DNA of 64,000 nucleotides from Metabacillus litoralis (GCF_020524045.1 NZ_JAIVKL010000006.1:1-64000), one strand, 5' to 3'. Positions 23,711-33,816 are shown, numbered from the stretch's first letter. Program-made: numbers and translations. Notes: generated by a model not told the origin, from the sequence alone.

Positions 23711-24334
23711 TTAGTTAATGACTGAATCTTGACTATCTAACCATTTACTTCTAACTTCTACACGTTTTTCTACATATGCTTTTTCTGCAGAAATTATTCC
23801 ATGTGAAATGATATCTGCCATACTCATAACAAGATGAAGTCGTGTGTTTTGTAAAACTAAAAACTCCATATATCCACTTATATTAACAATTCCAGTAATA
23901 TGCATATCACCAACTGCTGGTAAATCTTTATTTACACCTGCTCCTGGCTTTATTGAACCTTTATCAACCTGAATATATCCAACACTTTTCAAACGACCAA
24001 GACATGCATCGATAGCTATAATAAAAGGATTATTATGTTTTTCTTTTATCATTTCTAATGTTTCTTCTAAATTAACAGCGTGAACAGGATCCTTTAATGT
24101 TCCATATACATGAAAATGAGCGATTTCTTTTTTAATTGCTGAACCTATTAGAGGACCTAAGCAATCTCCTGTTGAACGATCTGTACCAATACATATGATC
24201 ACAATTGGTTTGTAATATAACCTCGGTAAGTGTTTTAAAAGGGTTTCTGATAATAGTTGAACAGCTTCGCTATTTTCATAATAAATACGATCTTGTTGGG
24301 GATCAGATTGAAAAAGTCTTGATTTTAGATTCAT
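23711..24334 (-). CDS. yyaC: Spore protein YyaC, germination-protease-like
   Basis: 207-aa protein of the YyaC family (putative sporulation protease, structurally related to the germination protease/hydrogenase maturation fold). Motifs IICIGTDRSTGDCLGPLIG and AIDACLGRL are conserved. ATG 24334 is preceded by AGGAGTG at ideal spacing, although the frame stays open upstream to 24562. It is divergent from the YkvI-like gene and is the only minus-strand gene in this arm, as expected for a developmentally expressed gene. Confidence 0.9.
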   Translation of the reverse strand: MNLKSRLFQSDPQQDRIYYENSEAVQLLSETLLKHLPRLYYKPIVIICIGTDRSTGDCLGPLIGSAIKKEIAHFHVYGTLKDPVHAVNLEETLEMIKEKHNNPFIIAIDACLGRLKSVGYIQVDKGSIKPGAGVNKDLPAVGDMHITGIVNISGYMEFLVLQNTRLHLVMSMADIISHGIISAEKAYVEKRVEVRSKWLDSQDSVIN

Positions 24335-24434
24335 AGAATTCACTCCTACGTCATAGTAGTAACAGTATACGGAAGAATGTTCATTTCTATACATGTTGAT
24401 TACAAATAGGACAGCCTTAAGAGGTGGGAAGAAG

Positions 24435-25451
24435 ATGAAATCAGGAATTAAGTGGATGTTTCTTATACTAGGAACGATTATAGGAGCAGGATACGCATCA
24501 GGAAGAGAGTTATGGCAGTTTTTTGGTTTTGAAAGTGGACTGGCTATTGTTATTTTCACCATTATTTTTATTTTAGCAGTCTATGTGATTATGAAAATAA
24601 GCTATGAGGAAAAAACAAATCATTTTTTCCCTGTATTAGAGAGATTAATAGGGAAAAAGCTATCATATGTATACGATGTTTTAATTGTGTTGTATTTATT
24701 TTCAACAACGATTGTTATGATAGCGGGTGGAGGAGCGACACTTGAATCATTTTCAATTCCATATTGGGGGGGCATTACTCTTTTTGCAGTATTGCTTGTT
24801 TTACTCTTTTTAGGAAATTCAAGTGGCATAATCAGGTTAAATGCAATTATTATTCCACTACTTGTAATAGGTCTCTTCTATGCATTACTTTCATTTAATA
24901 TTTCCCATCATCATTCTTGGGTATTAGATTTAAATGAACAGTACAATTGGCCGGCAGCCTTTACATTCACTTCTTTAAATATCTTGCCACTTATTGCTGT
25001 TTTATCAGCTATTGGTAGAGAAATAAAGGGGTTAAAGGAAGCGAAAGTAGCGAGTATTGGTAGTGGAGTAATATTAGGATCTATTTCATTTGTTTATAAT
25101 GAAACATTAATTCAGATGGCAGATTATGTGGCAGAATATGAGATTCCGTTATTTGCAGTTCTACAGGATTCTCCTTTTGCATTTTTTCTTTTCATGTCAG
25201 TCATGCTTTGGTTAGCCATTTATACGACTGCTGTATCTGGAATTTTTGGACTTGCTTCAAGATTTAAGGAAGTACTGAAAATTCCATACTCATTAATTGC
25301 ACTTCTGTTAGTATTGATGATGCTTCCTTTTACCAAGTTTGGTTTTGCCAATCTAGTGAGTATCCTCTATCCAGTATATGGGCTGATAAATCTTTATTTA
25401 CTCGTTTCAATTCTCTTATATCCAATACTTAATCGCTATAAAACACGATGA
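24435..25451 (+). CDS. YkvI family membrane transporter
   Basis: 338-aa protein with about ten transmembrane segments, opening MKSGIKWMFLILGTIIGAGYASG. The GTIIGAGYASGRELWQFFG sequence is characteristic of the YkvI family, which has a LeuT-like fold and no proven substrate. The start has GAGGTGG upstream. It replaces yyaD at this position of the B. subtilis order. Confidence 0.85.
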   Translation: MKSGIKWMFLILGTIIGAGYASGRELWQFFGFESGLAIVIFTIIFILAVYVIMKISYEEKTNHFFPVLERLIGKKLSYVYDVLIVLYLFSTTIVMIAGGGATLESFSIPYWGGITLFAVLLVLLFLGNSSGIIRLNAIIIPLLVIGLFYALLSFNISHHHSWVLDLNEQYNWPAAFTFTSLNILPLIAVLSAIGREIKGLKEAKVASIGSGVILGSISFVYNETLIQMADYVAEYEIPLFAVLQDSPFAFFLFMSVMLWLAIYTTAVSGIFGLASRFKEVLKIPYSLIALLLVLMMLPFTKFGFANLVSILYPVYGLINLYLLVSILLYPILNRYKTR

Positions 25452-25472
25452 AGAAAAATTGAAAGCATGAGA

Positions 25473-25555
25473 GGGCCTATCATCCAATATGATACAGATG
25501 GAGTGGAAATTATCACTATAACCACTATCTGTATTTGAGGGTGTTAGGCCTTTAT
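25473..25555 (+). terminator. Long two-part hairpin, probable terminator
   Basis: Outer arms GGGCCTATCATCC and GGGTGTTAGGCC, inner arms ATACAGATGGAGTGG and CCACTATCTGTAT; together an 80-nt stem-loop ending in CCTTTATT. It follows the YkvI-like gene. The 25556-25823 remainder is AT-rich with no gene. Confidence 0.55.
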
Positions 25556-25823
25556 TAGTTAGAGGGAAATTTTTATTAGATTATTAATCTGATAAAATTG
25601 AAAGATGAAATCCTATAAAAAAGAATTAATAAAGCTGTGTTAATCTATAAAAAGTGAAAGACTCTAATAAATGCAACAATGTTTATTAAATTTGCTTAAC
25701 TTTTGATCGTTTAAGAAGCAAATTGTTCTTAAAATGAAGTATAATTGGCAATAAAAATAGTAAACAGATAAGTGCTGTTATCCGAAATTTTATAAATAAG
25801 TTTATGAGAAAAAGGTGAATGGT

Positions 25824-26693
25824 ATGGATTTTATTAATGACCTATGGAATGGCTTTTATGAGTACATTACAGATGCCGAGCTATGGATCAGTTTCGGACA
25901 AGGTTTATTGAAGATTGTTCTTATCTTTATTGTAGCGAGTATCTTTATTCGAATTGGAAGAATAGCGATTAGAAAGGTATTTTTATTCCGCGGTAAATCT
26001 CCCATCCGAATTTCCGAGAGAAGAGAGAATACTCTTTCAAAACTATTGGAAAATATTTTAACCTATGTTATTTATTTTGTTGTGATTATTATGGTTTTAG
26101 AGACATTAGGTATTAATGTAGGTGCTTTACTTGCCGGTGCTGGAATTATTGGTCTTGCTGTAGGTTTTGGTGCACAGAACTTAGTAAAGGACATAATCAC
26201 TGGATTTTTTATTATCTTTGAAGATCAGTTTTCAGTAGGTGATTTTATTAGAGTATCTACCTTTGAGGGAACAGTTGAAGAAATTGGTTTACGTACAACA
26301 AAAATTAAAAGCTGGACAGGCGAATTGCATATTTTACCTAATGGTAGCATTACTGAAGTGACTAATTATTCTATTCACAATAGTATTGCAGTTGTCGATA
26401 TTAGTATTTCCTATGAAAGTGATATTCCAGAGGCTGAACGTGTGATTCAGGAATTATTAACAGAAATTCCTGATAAATATGAGGATGTCGTAACACCACC
26501 TGAGTTGTTAGGTGTTCAAACTCTAGGAGCTTCAGAGGTGATTTTACGTGTCATTTGTGAAGTTGAACCTATGCGTCACTTCCATATATCACGAATGCTT
26601 AGAAAAGATATTAAGATTTGTCTAGATGAAATGGGTATAGAAATTCCTTATCCAAGAATTGTGATGTACAACAGAAAAGAAGAGGCTAGTTAA
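25824..26693 (+). CDS. Small-conductance mechanosensitive channel (MscS family)
   Basis: 289-aa MscS-type channel that opens under membrane tension to release solutes during hypo-osmotic shock. Three N-terminal membrane segments are followed by the pore helix/beta domain signature GAGIIGLAVGFGAQNLVKDIITGFFIIFEDQFSVGD, then the cytosolic alpha-beta domain. ATG 25824 is preferred to GTG 25815 because AAGGTG then sits 6 nt upstream. The DUF951 gene follows closely. Confidence 0.93.
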   Translation: MDFINDLWNGFYEYITDAELWISFGQGLLKIVLIFIVASIFIRIGRIAIRKVFLFRGKSPIRISERRENTLSKLLENILTYVIYFVVIIMVLETLGINVGALLAGAGIIGLAVGFGAQNLVKDIITGFFIIFEDQFSVGDFIRVSTFEGTVEEIGLRTTKIKSWTGELHILPNGSITEVTNYSIHNSIAVVDISISYESDIPEAERVIQELLTEIPDKYEDVVTPPELLGVQTLGASEVILRVICEVEPMRHFHISRMLRKDIKICLDEMGIEIPYPRIVMYNRKEEAS

Positions 26694-26709
26694 GTAAGGA
26701 GGATATGTA

Positions 26710-26913
26710 ATGGATAAAGAATTTGGTTTACACGATATAGTTGAAATGAAAAAACAGCATCCATGTGGAACAAACAAATGGAAAATTATTCGTATGGGCA
26801 TGGATGTTAGAATAAAATGCCTTGGCTGTGAGCACAGTGTGTTAATTCCTCGAAAAGAGTTTGCAAGAAAAATGAAAAAAATGCTTGTTAAACATGAGGA
26901 ACCAGCTGAATAA
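26710..26913 (+). CDS. yyzM: DUF951 protein YyzM
   Basis: 67-aa DUF951 protein: DIVEMKKQHPCGTNKWKIIRMGMDVRIKCLGC, with Cys and His positions that could bind metal. Function unknown. In Bacillus it stands between the MscS-like gene and ychF. AAGGAGG precedes the ATG. Confidence 0.9.
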   Translation: MDKEFGLHDIVEMKKQHPCGTNKWKIIRMGMDVRIKCLGCEHSVLIPRKEFARKMKKMLVKHEEPAE

Positions 26914-26932
26914 AAGATGGGGGGCAGAGTAA

Positions 26933-28939
26933 ATGAAGCAAATTGTAAAATCTTCTTGCCCTTTAAACTGTTGGGATAGCTGCGGGTTTGACGTAACAGT
27001 TGAAAATGGAAAAGTAGTTAAGATAGATGGAGATAAAGATCATCCCATTACTCAAGGGAAAATTTGTGGTAGAGGTAGAATGCTCGAGACGAAGACAAAT
27101 AGTCCAGAGCGTCTAACAGTACCATTAAAGAAAATAAATGGACAATTCACTGAAATAACTTGGGCGCAAGCATTGGATGAGATTGCTGATATAATGCTTG
27201 AGCTTAAGAAAAAGTATGGATCAACGTCAGTGCTGCACAGTCATGACTATGCTAATAATGGACTTTTAAAAAATTTGGATAAACGCTTCTTTAATTGCTA
27301 TGGAGGTGTAACTAGTTTAGTAGGAAGTATTTGTTGGGGTTCAGGAATTGAAGCTCAAACTTGGGATTTTGGTAGCTCTGATAGTCATGGACCAGATGAT
27401 ATTTATAATAGTAAACATATTGTCATTTGGGGAAGAAATGTTGCGCGAACAAACATGCATCTTTTCAATCATTTACAAGAAGCAAAGAAGAATGGTAGTA
27501 CAATAACAGTTATTGATCCAATCTTTAATGCAACGGCGAAAATAGCAGACAAATACATGTCAATCAAGCCAGGTATGGATGGTTTAGTGGCAATTGGAAT
27601 AATGAAATATATCATTGAACAAAACAATCATGATGATATGTTTATTAAGAATTATACAGTTGGATTCTCAGATCTACTTGATTTATTGGATCATTTTACA
27701 TTAGAAGAAATTCTTGATAAAACCGAACTATCTTATCAAGATCTACAGTATCTAGCAAGCATTTATTGTGATGGTCCAACCTCCACATTTTTAGGATTAG
27801 GGATGCAAAGATATGCCAATGGTGGGAATACAATCAGACTAATTGATGCTCTAGTAGCAATTAGTGGAAATGTTGGGATTGCTGGTGGAGGAGCTAACTT
27901 TGGTAATATTCAAGTGGGTAAAAATTTTAACATGAGTGCTCTGACTCTGCCTGATAAAGCAAAGTCCTCAAGAAATTTTACAATGATGAAACAAGCGGAT
28001 GGTATTTTAAAAGCAATCAATCCTGAAATAAAAATGATTATGGTTACTTGTGGCAATCCTCTTGTACAAGTACCTGATTCAAATAAAGTAAAAGAAGCAT
28101 TCGAATCTGTCGAAACACTTATTGTCGTCGATCACTTCCTAACTGATACAGCAGAGGTGGCAGATTATGTATTACCTACAACAACTGTTTTTGAGGAAGA
28201 AGATATTTATTATGCTTCAATGTATCATCATTATGTAAATTATGGAGAAAAGCTGGTCGACCCGCCTGGTGAAGCAAAACCTGACTTATGGATTTGGACT
28301 GAGTTAGCAAAAAGACTAGGTTTTGGGAAAGAGTTTGAATTCTCAATAGATGAATTTCTAGAAATGGGAATTGCTCACCTTAGTGATCATGAGATAACAA
28401 TAGAAAACTTAAAAGAACAAAAAAGATTACCATTACCAGTAAAAAATGTCCCATGGAATACAAAAGAATTTAGTACACCTAGTGGCAAATTTGAATTCAC
28501 ATCAACATTGGCTACGGAAAAAGGGTTCAATGGAAAACCAGCGTATTATCTTCCAAAAGAATCTAGTATTTCTAATCCAGCTCTAGCAAAAAAATACCCA
28601 TATCAACTTTTATCAATACACCCTTTACGTTCAAACCACTCACAGCACTATCCATTAATCGCTGCAATGCAATCAGTAAAAATCGAAATTTCAGAAGACA
28701 TTGCAAAAGATAACGAGTTAGTTGAAGGGGATACGGCAACAATTTTTAACGAAAGAGGTAGATTGTCAGGTGTGATTAAGATCCTAAAAAAAGCTCATCC
28801 GAAAACAATCAATGTTGATGAAGGACAATGGCATAAATTTGGTGGATCAGTAAATCTCCTAACGCCAGATCATGACTCGGATAATGGACAAGGTAGTGTG
28901 TTATACGATTGTTTGGTGAACATTGAGAAAAATGAATAA
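26933..28939 (+). CDS. yyaE: Molybdopterin oxidoreductase YyaE
   Basis: 668-aa oxidoreductase of the bis-molybdopterin (DMSO reductase) superfamily. The N terminus binds an [4Fe-4S] cluster through CPLNCWDSC and KICGRGR; the molybdopterin domains include WGRNVARTNMH and GGGANFGNIQVG; the C-terminal molydopterin-dinucleotide-binding barrel has SIHPLRSNHSQ. No Tat signal is visible, so it is cytoplasmic. Substrate unknown. It matches YyaE in the same B. subtilis neighbourhood. Confidence 0.9.
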   Translation: MKQIVKSSCPLNCWDSCGFDVTVENGKVVKIDGDKDHPITQGKICGRGRMLETKTNSPERLTVPLKKINGQFTEITWAQALDEIADIMLELKKKYGSTSVLHSHDYANNGLLKNLDKRFFNCYGGVTSLVGSICWGSGIEAQTWDFGSSDSHGPDDIYNSKHIVIWGRNVARTNMHLFNHLQEAKKNGSTITVIDPIFNATAKIADKYMSIKPGMDGLVAIGIMKYIIEQNNHDDMFIKNYTVGFSDLLDLLDHFTLEEILDKTELSYQDLQYLASIYCDGPTSTFLGLGMQRYANGGNTIRLIDALVAISGNVGIAGGGANFGNIQVGKNFNMSALTLPDKAKSSRNFTMMKQADGILKAINPEIKMIMVTCGNPLVQVPDSNKVKEAFESVETLIVVDHFLTDTAEVADYVLPTTTVFEEEDIYYASMYHHYVNYGEKLVDPPGEAKPDLWIWTELAKRLGFGKEFEFSIDEFLEMGIAHLSDHEITIENLKEQKRLPLPVKNVPWNTKEFSTPSGKFEFTSTLATEKGFNGKPAYYLPKESSISNPALAKKYPYQLLSIHPLRSNHSQHYPLIAAMQSVKIEISEDIAKDNELVEGDTATIFNERGRLSGVIKILKKAHPKTINVDEGQWHKFGGSVNLLTPDHDSDNGQGSVLYDCLVNIEKNE

Positions 28940-28946
28940 AATTAAA

Positions 28947-28982
28947 AATGAAGAGGAGCTTACCAAAGGCTCTTCTTTTATT
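28947..28982 (+). terminator. yyaE terminator
   Basis: GAAGAGGAGCTT and AAAGGCTCTTC pair around a short loop, then TTTTATT. Confidence 0.65.
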
Positions 28983-29271
28983 ATGTCATTTTATATGATC
29001 ATTAGACTTCCCCGATAGCTATGCACTTGTTGTGGCTTCCTTTACTTTGATTAGGAAAACCACACTGATCTTCCGTTGAACAGCTGTGTTTGATTAATCT
29101 TGTTTTCGTAAAGCTATTTTCGTAAACTTTGGTGCTTCAACAACTCTATGTAGATAGCACTGTATAAAGAATATTGGAGTCTTTGCTTCCTAGATACCTA
29201 TCTTTTATTCTATAAAAATAATGTTTCGACGATATTGTTATGTCCATTAACCAGAATGTTTTAGAAAGGTG

Positions 29272-29445
29272 ATGTTTAAGCTTAAAGTTGATTTTTTAGC
29301 ACTTTGTTGATTGGAGTGAAAGGTATGAGACTCCTGCGGGAGAAGCGTGTCAAAGGGAGACCCCACAGGCGCTTGCGCCGAGGAGGCTCCCGGACCGCCC
29401 GCGGAAAGCGAATGCCTGTAACGGAAATCAACAACAAAGTTTGAG
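29272..29445 (+). repeat. GC-rich dispersed repeat, copy 1
   Basis: About 170 bp, far richer in G+C than its surroundings, with arms such as ACTCCTGCGGGAG and GGCGCTTGCGCC that fold on themselves, ending CGGAAATCAACAACAAAGTTT. It is nearly identical to 39552-39726 in reverse orientation. It resembles the common intergenic repeats of Bacillus. The rest of 28983-29608 holds degenerate repeat pieces (TATTTTCGTAAACTTTGGTG near 29112) and no gene. Confidence 0.85.
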
Positions 29446-29608
29446 CCTTTCTACTAAACAAATTGAGTTAATAAATCCATGTTATATGTCTCTATTAGGT
29501 GATGAAATATAGATGATCTGCTTGTTTTTTATGTGTTTACTATCTATAATTGTTGAAGGTTGAAAAGAAATCGGACAAACTATTTGTATTAGATAGAGGA
29601 GTGGGAAC

Positions 29609-30709
29609 ATGGCATTAACTGCAGGAATTGTAGGTCTTCCTAACGTTGGAAAATCAACATTATTTAACGCAATTACACAAGCTGGTGCAGAATCAGCAAA
29701 CTATCCATTTTGTACAATCGATCCAAACGTTGGGATTGTAGAAGTACCGGATGAAAGATTACAAAAATTAACTGAGCTTGTAAAACCTAAAAAAACAATA
29801 CCTACTGCATTTGAATTCACTGATATTGCCGGAATTGTTAAGGGTGCTAGTAAAGGTGAAGGTTTAGGAAATAAATTCTTATCACATATTCGTCAGGTTG
29901 ATGCAATTTGTCATGTTGTACGTTGTTTTGCTGATGATAATATTACTCACGTATCTGGTAAGGTTGATCCAATCTCAGATATTGAAACAATTAACTTAGA
30001 GTTAATATTAGCTGATTTAGAAACAGTTGATAAACGCTTAGATCGTGTTGCTAAGCTTGCAAAACAAAAAGAAAAAACGGCTGTATTTGAGCATGATATT
30101 TTAGTTAGCTTAAAAGAAGCTTTTGAAGATGAAAAGCCAGCTCGTTCTTTAGAGCTAAATGAAGAACAACAAAAATATGTTAAGCAGCTTCATTTACTAA
30201 CAAGTAAACCTGTTTTATATGCAGCGAATGTGAGTGAAGATGAAGTAGCAGATGCATCAGACAATGAATATGTTCAAAAAGTTCGCGAATTTGCTGCTGG
30301 AGAAAATGCAGAGGTTATTGTTGTATGTGCGAAAATTGAATCTGAAATTGCTGAGCTTGATGGCGAAGAAAAGGCAATGTTCCTAGAAGAGCTTGGAATT
30401 GAAGAATCAGGATTAGATCAGTTAATTAAAGCCTCATACCATTTGTTAGGCTTAGCAACGTACTTTACTGCAGGTGAGCAAGAAGTTCGTGCTTGGACAT
30501 TCACAAAAGGTATGAAAGCACCTCAATGTGCTGGCATTATTCATACAGATTTTGAAAGAGGGTTTATTCGAGCTGAAACTGTTTCATACGATGACTTGTT
30601 AACAGCTAAAACAATGGGAGCTGCCCGTGAAGCTGGTAAAGTGCGTCTTGAAGGTAAAGAGTATATCGTTAAAGATGGAGATGTTATTCATTTTAGATTT
30701 AATGTATAA
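29609..30709 (+). CDS. ychF: Redox-regulated ATPase YchF
   Basis: 366-aa Obg-family P-loop ATPase that binds ribosomes and is linked to oxidative-stress responses. P-loop GLPNVGKSTLFNAIT, switch DIAGIVKGASKGEGLGNKFL, a coiled-coil insertion at about 130-200 and the C-terminal TGS domain with MGAAREAGKVRLEGKEYIV. TAGAGGAG precedes the ATG. Confidence 0.97.
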   Translation: MALTAGIVGLPNVGKSTLFNAITQAGAESANYPFCTIDPNVGIVEVPDERLQKLTELVKPKKTIPTAFEFTDIAGIVKGASKGEGLGNKFLSHIRQVDAICHVVRCFADDNITHVSGKVDPISDIETINLELILADLETVDKRLDRVAKLAKQKEKTAVFEHDILVSLKEAFEDEKPARSLELNEEQQKYVKQLHLLTSKPVLYAANVSEDEVADASDNEYVQKVREFAAGENAEVIVVCAKIESEIAELDGEEKAMFLEELGIEESGLDQLIKASYHLLGLATYFTAGEQEVRAWTFTKGMKAPQCAGIIHTDFERGFIRAETVSYDDLLTAKTMGAAREAGKVRLEGKEYIVKDGDVIHFRFNV

Positions 30710-30754
30710 GATCTTTTCTTAAATATTGTAATTTTCACAAATGCTTGTCAGATC

Positions 30755-31050
30755 TAAACGGCCGCTTGCGCTTTTCGATTGTCTAGCTCCAGCGGCCAGT
30801 GACTAATGAACTTCACACTTCTCCTTATGATAAGTCAACATCGAATCGCTGACGCTCTTCGTGTTTCCTTTATCTCATTCGAAGTGCTCCAGTTCATACG
30901 TCACTAAACGGCCGCTTGCGCTTTTCGTTGTCTAGCTCCAGCGTCCAGGTCCTCGAGGTCATAAGCCAATTTGGAATTGAAGGTAAAGAGCACCTTCGAT
31001 TCCAAATCGTCTTATGCTTGTCGGACCTAACAAGCCGCTTGCGCTTTTCG
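30755..31050. repeat. Tandem pair of Bacillus-type intergenic repeats
   Basis: The 17-mer GCCGCTTGCGCTTTTCG occurs three times (30761, 30911, 31034), and TGTCTAGCTCCAGCG twice just after the first two. Each unit contains a hairpin; the second has ATTTGGAATTGAAGGT pairing with ACCTTCGATTCCAAAT. The units are 150 and 123 bp and occupy the ychF-rpsF gap. Confidence 0.85.
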
Positions 31051-31099
31051 TATTCATTTGTTATAATTCTATATTGTGAGTAAATTATTTTAATAATTG

Positions 31100-31137
31100 C
31101 TCCTTGCCCGAATGAGGGCCGTTTAGACCAAAAGGAG
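31100..31137 (+). promoter_or_regulatory. S6:S18-type ribosomal leader (candidate)
   Basis: CTCCTT (31100-31105) pairs with AAGGAG (31132-31137), hiding the rpsF SD; inside is GCCC-gaatga-GGGC and an unpaired CCG (31119-31121). The S6:S18 leader family, bound by the S6:S18 complex for feedback control, has this stem plus a conserved CCG. Position just before rpsF fits. Confidence 0.7.
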
Positions 31138-31144
31138 GTGTAAG

Positions 31145-31438
31145 ATGATGAGAAAGTACGAAGTTATGTACATCATCCGTCCAAATATCGAAGATGAAGC
31201 TAAAAAAGCTTTAGTTGAGCGTTTCAATAACGTTTTAGCTGATAATGGTGCGGAAGTTACAGAAGCGAAAGAGTGGGGCAAACGTCGCCTAGCTTACGAA
31301 ATCAATGATTTACGTGATGGCTACTACATGCTTCTTCAAGTTAATGCTGAAGCTGCTGCTGTTCAAGAATTCGATCGTTTAGCGAAAATTAGCGAAGATA
31401 TCATTCGCCATATCGTTATTAAAAAAGAAGATAAATAA
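31145..31438 (+). CDS. rpsF: Ribosomal protein S6
   Basis: 97-aa small-subunit protein, [19 protein letters not shown] to [11 protein letters not shown], which pairs with S18 on the platform. First of a three-gene operon with ssb and rpsR. AAAGGAGGTG lies upstream of tandem ATG codons (31145 and 31148); either could be used. Confidence 0.97.
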   Translation: MMRKYEVMYIIRPNIEDEAKKALVERFNNVLADNGAEVTEAKEWGKRRLAYEINDLRDGYYMLLQVNAEAAAVQEFDRLAKISEDIIRHIVIKKEDK

Positions 31439-31477
31439 TATAAAGTTAGATAAGATATTCAAAAAAGGATGATTTTG

Positions 31478-32011
31478 ATGTTGAATCGAGTAGTTTTAGT
31501 CGGAAGACTTACAAAAGATCCAGAGCTACGTTACACACCAAGCGGAGTAGCTGTTGCTACATTTACTTTAGCAGTAAACCGAACGTTTACTAATAACCAA
31601 GGTGAAAGAGAAGCTGACTTTCTTAACTGTGTGATTTGGCGTAAACAAGCTGAAAACGTTGCGAACTTCCTTAAAAAAGGTAGCTTAGCAGGTGTTGATG
31701 GACGTTTACAATCACGTAGTTATGAAGATCAAACTGGGAAACGCGTATTTGTTACAGAAGTTGTTGCGGAAAGTGTTCAGTTCCTTGAGCCAAGATCTGC
31801 AAGTGGCGGAGGTAACAACAACAATAACTACAACAACAACAATAATAACAATTCGGGTGGGTATCCAGGTAATTCTGGTAATCAAAATCCTTTCGGTTCA
31901 GATCAAAATCAAAACCAACAGCGTAATCAGGGTCGTACAAGCTTTGATGATGATCCGTTTGCTAATGATGGAAAACCTATTGATATATCTGATGATGACT
32001 TACCGTTTTAA
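31478..32011 (+). CDS. ssb: Single-stranded DNA-binding protein
   Basis: 177-aa SSB: OB fold in residues 1-105 ([40 protein letters not shown]), a flexible tail rich in Asn, Gly and Gln including runs of Asn, and the acidic tip DISDDDLPF that recruits partner proteins. ATG 31478 with AAGGATG upstream fits the family start. It protects ssDNA during replication and repair. Confidence 0.97.
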   Translation: MLNRVVLVGRLTKDPELRYTPSGVAVATFTLAVNRTFTNNQGEREADFLNCVIWRKQAENVANFLKKGSLAGVDGRLQSRSYEDQTGKRVFVTEVVAESVQFLEPRSASGGGNNNNNYNNNNNNNSGGYPGNSGNQNPFGSDQNQNQQRNQGRTSFDDDPFANDGKPIDISDDDLPF

Positions 32012-32039
32012 TACAATATATGTTTCTACATTCAAATAA

Positions 32040-32297
<258 letters not shown>

Positions 32298-32302
32298 TCA
32301 AT

Positions 32303-32342
32303 AAAAAGCACAGAGGAGAATTTTCCTATCTGTGCTTTTTTC
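32303..32342 (+). terminator. rpsR terminator
   Basis: AAAAGCACAGA and TCTGTGCTTTTT stem, loop 14 nt, closing the rpsF-ssb-rpsR operon. Confidence 0.9.
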
Positions 32343-32375
32343 AATTAAATGATGATTATTTAAGGTCTTTTCTGA

Positions 32376-32692
32376 AGGCTCTTTTCTCAAAGATTGTTGC
32401 TAATATGCCCTAATAATCTGTTTAAAACTGTGTGTTTAACGCTAAAAGGTATTTAAAGAAGAAAAGATGCCACTAGACTGCATACAGTGAGGTTTCCTTT
32501 AGGTTATTAAAAGCAACAAAGTTTACGAAAACAGCCTTTCTAAAAGATTGTTGTTAATTGACGTTTATATCTTTTAGAACCAGTGTATTATCGGGTAAAA
32601 GGTCCGATCTGTAGAAGAAAAGATGCCACTAGACTTTATACAGTGTTGTTTCCATCAGAATTCTAAAACAACAAAGTTTGCGAAATCAGCCC
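32376..32692. repeat. Two tandem MITE-like repeats
   Basis: Two units of about 150-170 bp. Each begins like GGCTCTTTTCTCAAAGATTG or CTAAAAGATTGTTG and ends with CAACAAAGTTTACGAAA (or TTGCGAAATC) CAGCC, so the ends are imperfect inverted repeats. Both share AGAAGAAAAGATGCCACTAG inside. Single ends occur at 12175, 23608 and 29112. No gene is visible in 32343-32844. Confidence 0.75.
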
Positions 32693-32844
32693 TATTTTTA
32701 AAAACAAATTTTACATATATCAAATAAAAATTAGTTTGAATGAAATACTAGGTATGAATAAATGGTTTATGCACTGATGTTGATTAGCAGTAGGTGAGTT
32801 TAACAGAACCAGTCATACAAGTAAATCTAAAAGGGGAGGACAAT

Positions 32845-33786
32845 GTGCGGAGACTTCATGTGATCACAGAAGGAGCTATTTTATTAGCCATTTTTTTAGT
32901 TTTAATGCTTTTTACAAATTACGCGCCAATTATAGGTTCTTTATTACACTTTGTTCTTCCTTTACCATTTTTACTTTTTGCGATAAGACATAAAGTCACT
33001 GATGGACTACTATTATTTTTCGCCGGCTGTATTCTTTCCTTATTATTCGGCTCGATTACAAATATCTTACTTGTGCTCATTTTTGGTTTGAGTGGATTAA
33101 TAATGGGGATATCTTATAAAAGAAACCAGCCTATAGGGGCATTAATTGTTGGCAGTTTAACTTATACAATAAGTTTGCTACTAGCTTATATTGGAACAAT
33201 TGTTTTTCTTAAGATTGATTTAATAAAAGATACTGTTTCTATTTTAGAGCAATCAATGCTTCAATCAAAATCAATTTTAACAAAATTTAATTCAAGTGAA
33301 GAGCTAACAAAGCAATATAAACAGTTAGAACAGGGTATAGAACTAATACCAACGATATCTCCAACGATCTTTGTAGCAACAGCTATTAGTTTTGCTGTGT
33401 TGACTCATGTTATTAGCATGCCTATTCTAAGAAGACTGAGAATAAAAGTGCAAGCTTTAACACCATTTAGAGAGTGGAAATTGCCACTAAGTATTGTTTG
33501 GTATTATTTAATTGTTTCAATTTTACTTATATTTAACCCTGATAAAGATTCCTTCTATTTTATGGCTATAATAAATCTCTACATTATTTTACAGATAATT
33601 ATTCTTATCCAAGGATATTCATTTGTTTTTTATTATTGTTATATAAAAGGATTGTCAAAATCAATACCAGTTATTATTGTCATTGTATCACTCCTATTAC
33701 CATTACTTCTTTATATTATAAGAATCTTAGGTATAATTGATATAAGCTTTCCTCTACGTAGTAAAATATCAAAAGGTAAGATGTGA
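32845..33786 (+). CDS. yybS: DUF2232 membrane protein YybS
   Basis: 313-aa protein with about eight transmembrane helices, the YybS equivalent upstream of gdpP. RRLHVITEGAILLAIFLVL is the conserved N terminus. I start at GTG 32845, preceded by AAGGGGAGG, rather than at 32794. Function unknown; genes of this family often accompany gdpP. Confidence 0.88.
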   Translation: MRRLHVITEGAILLAIFLVLMLFTNYAPIIGSLLHFVLPLPFLLFAIRHKVTDGLLLFFAGCILSLLFGSITNILLVLIFGLSGLIMGISYKRNQPIGALIVGSLTYTISLLLAYIGTIVFLKIDLIKDTVSILEQSMLQSKSILTKFNSSEELTKQYKQLEQGIELIPTISPTIFVATAISFAVLTHVISMPILRRLRIKVQALTPFREWKLPLSIVWYYLIVSILLIFNPDKDSFYFMAIINLYIILQIIILIQGYSFVFYYCYIKGLSKSIPVIIVIVSLLLPLLLYIIRILGIIDISFPLRSKISKGKM

Positions 33787-33816
33787 TTCACTGTTGCGAG
33801 GAGTTGATAAAAACGA

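Noticed and set aside
30755-31050. CRISPR array
   Set aside because: Only three copies of a 17-mer at unequal spacing, with structured related units between them and no cas genes.
31812-31850. AAC/AAT microsatellite as a CRISPR or phase-variable repeat
   Set aside because: It is the Asn-rich linker of ssb; no spacers, and trinucleotide changes would keep frame.
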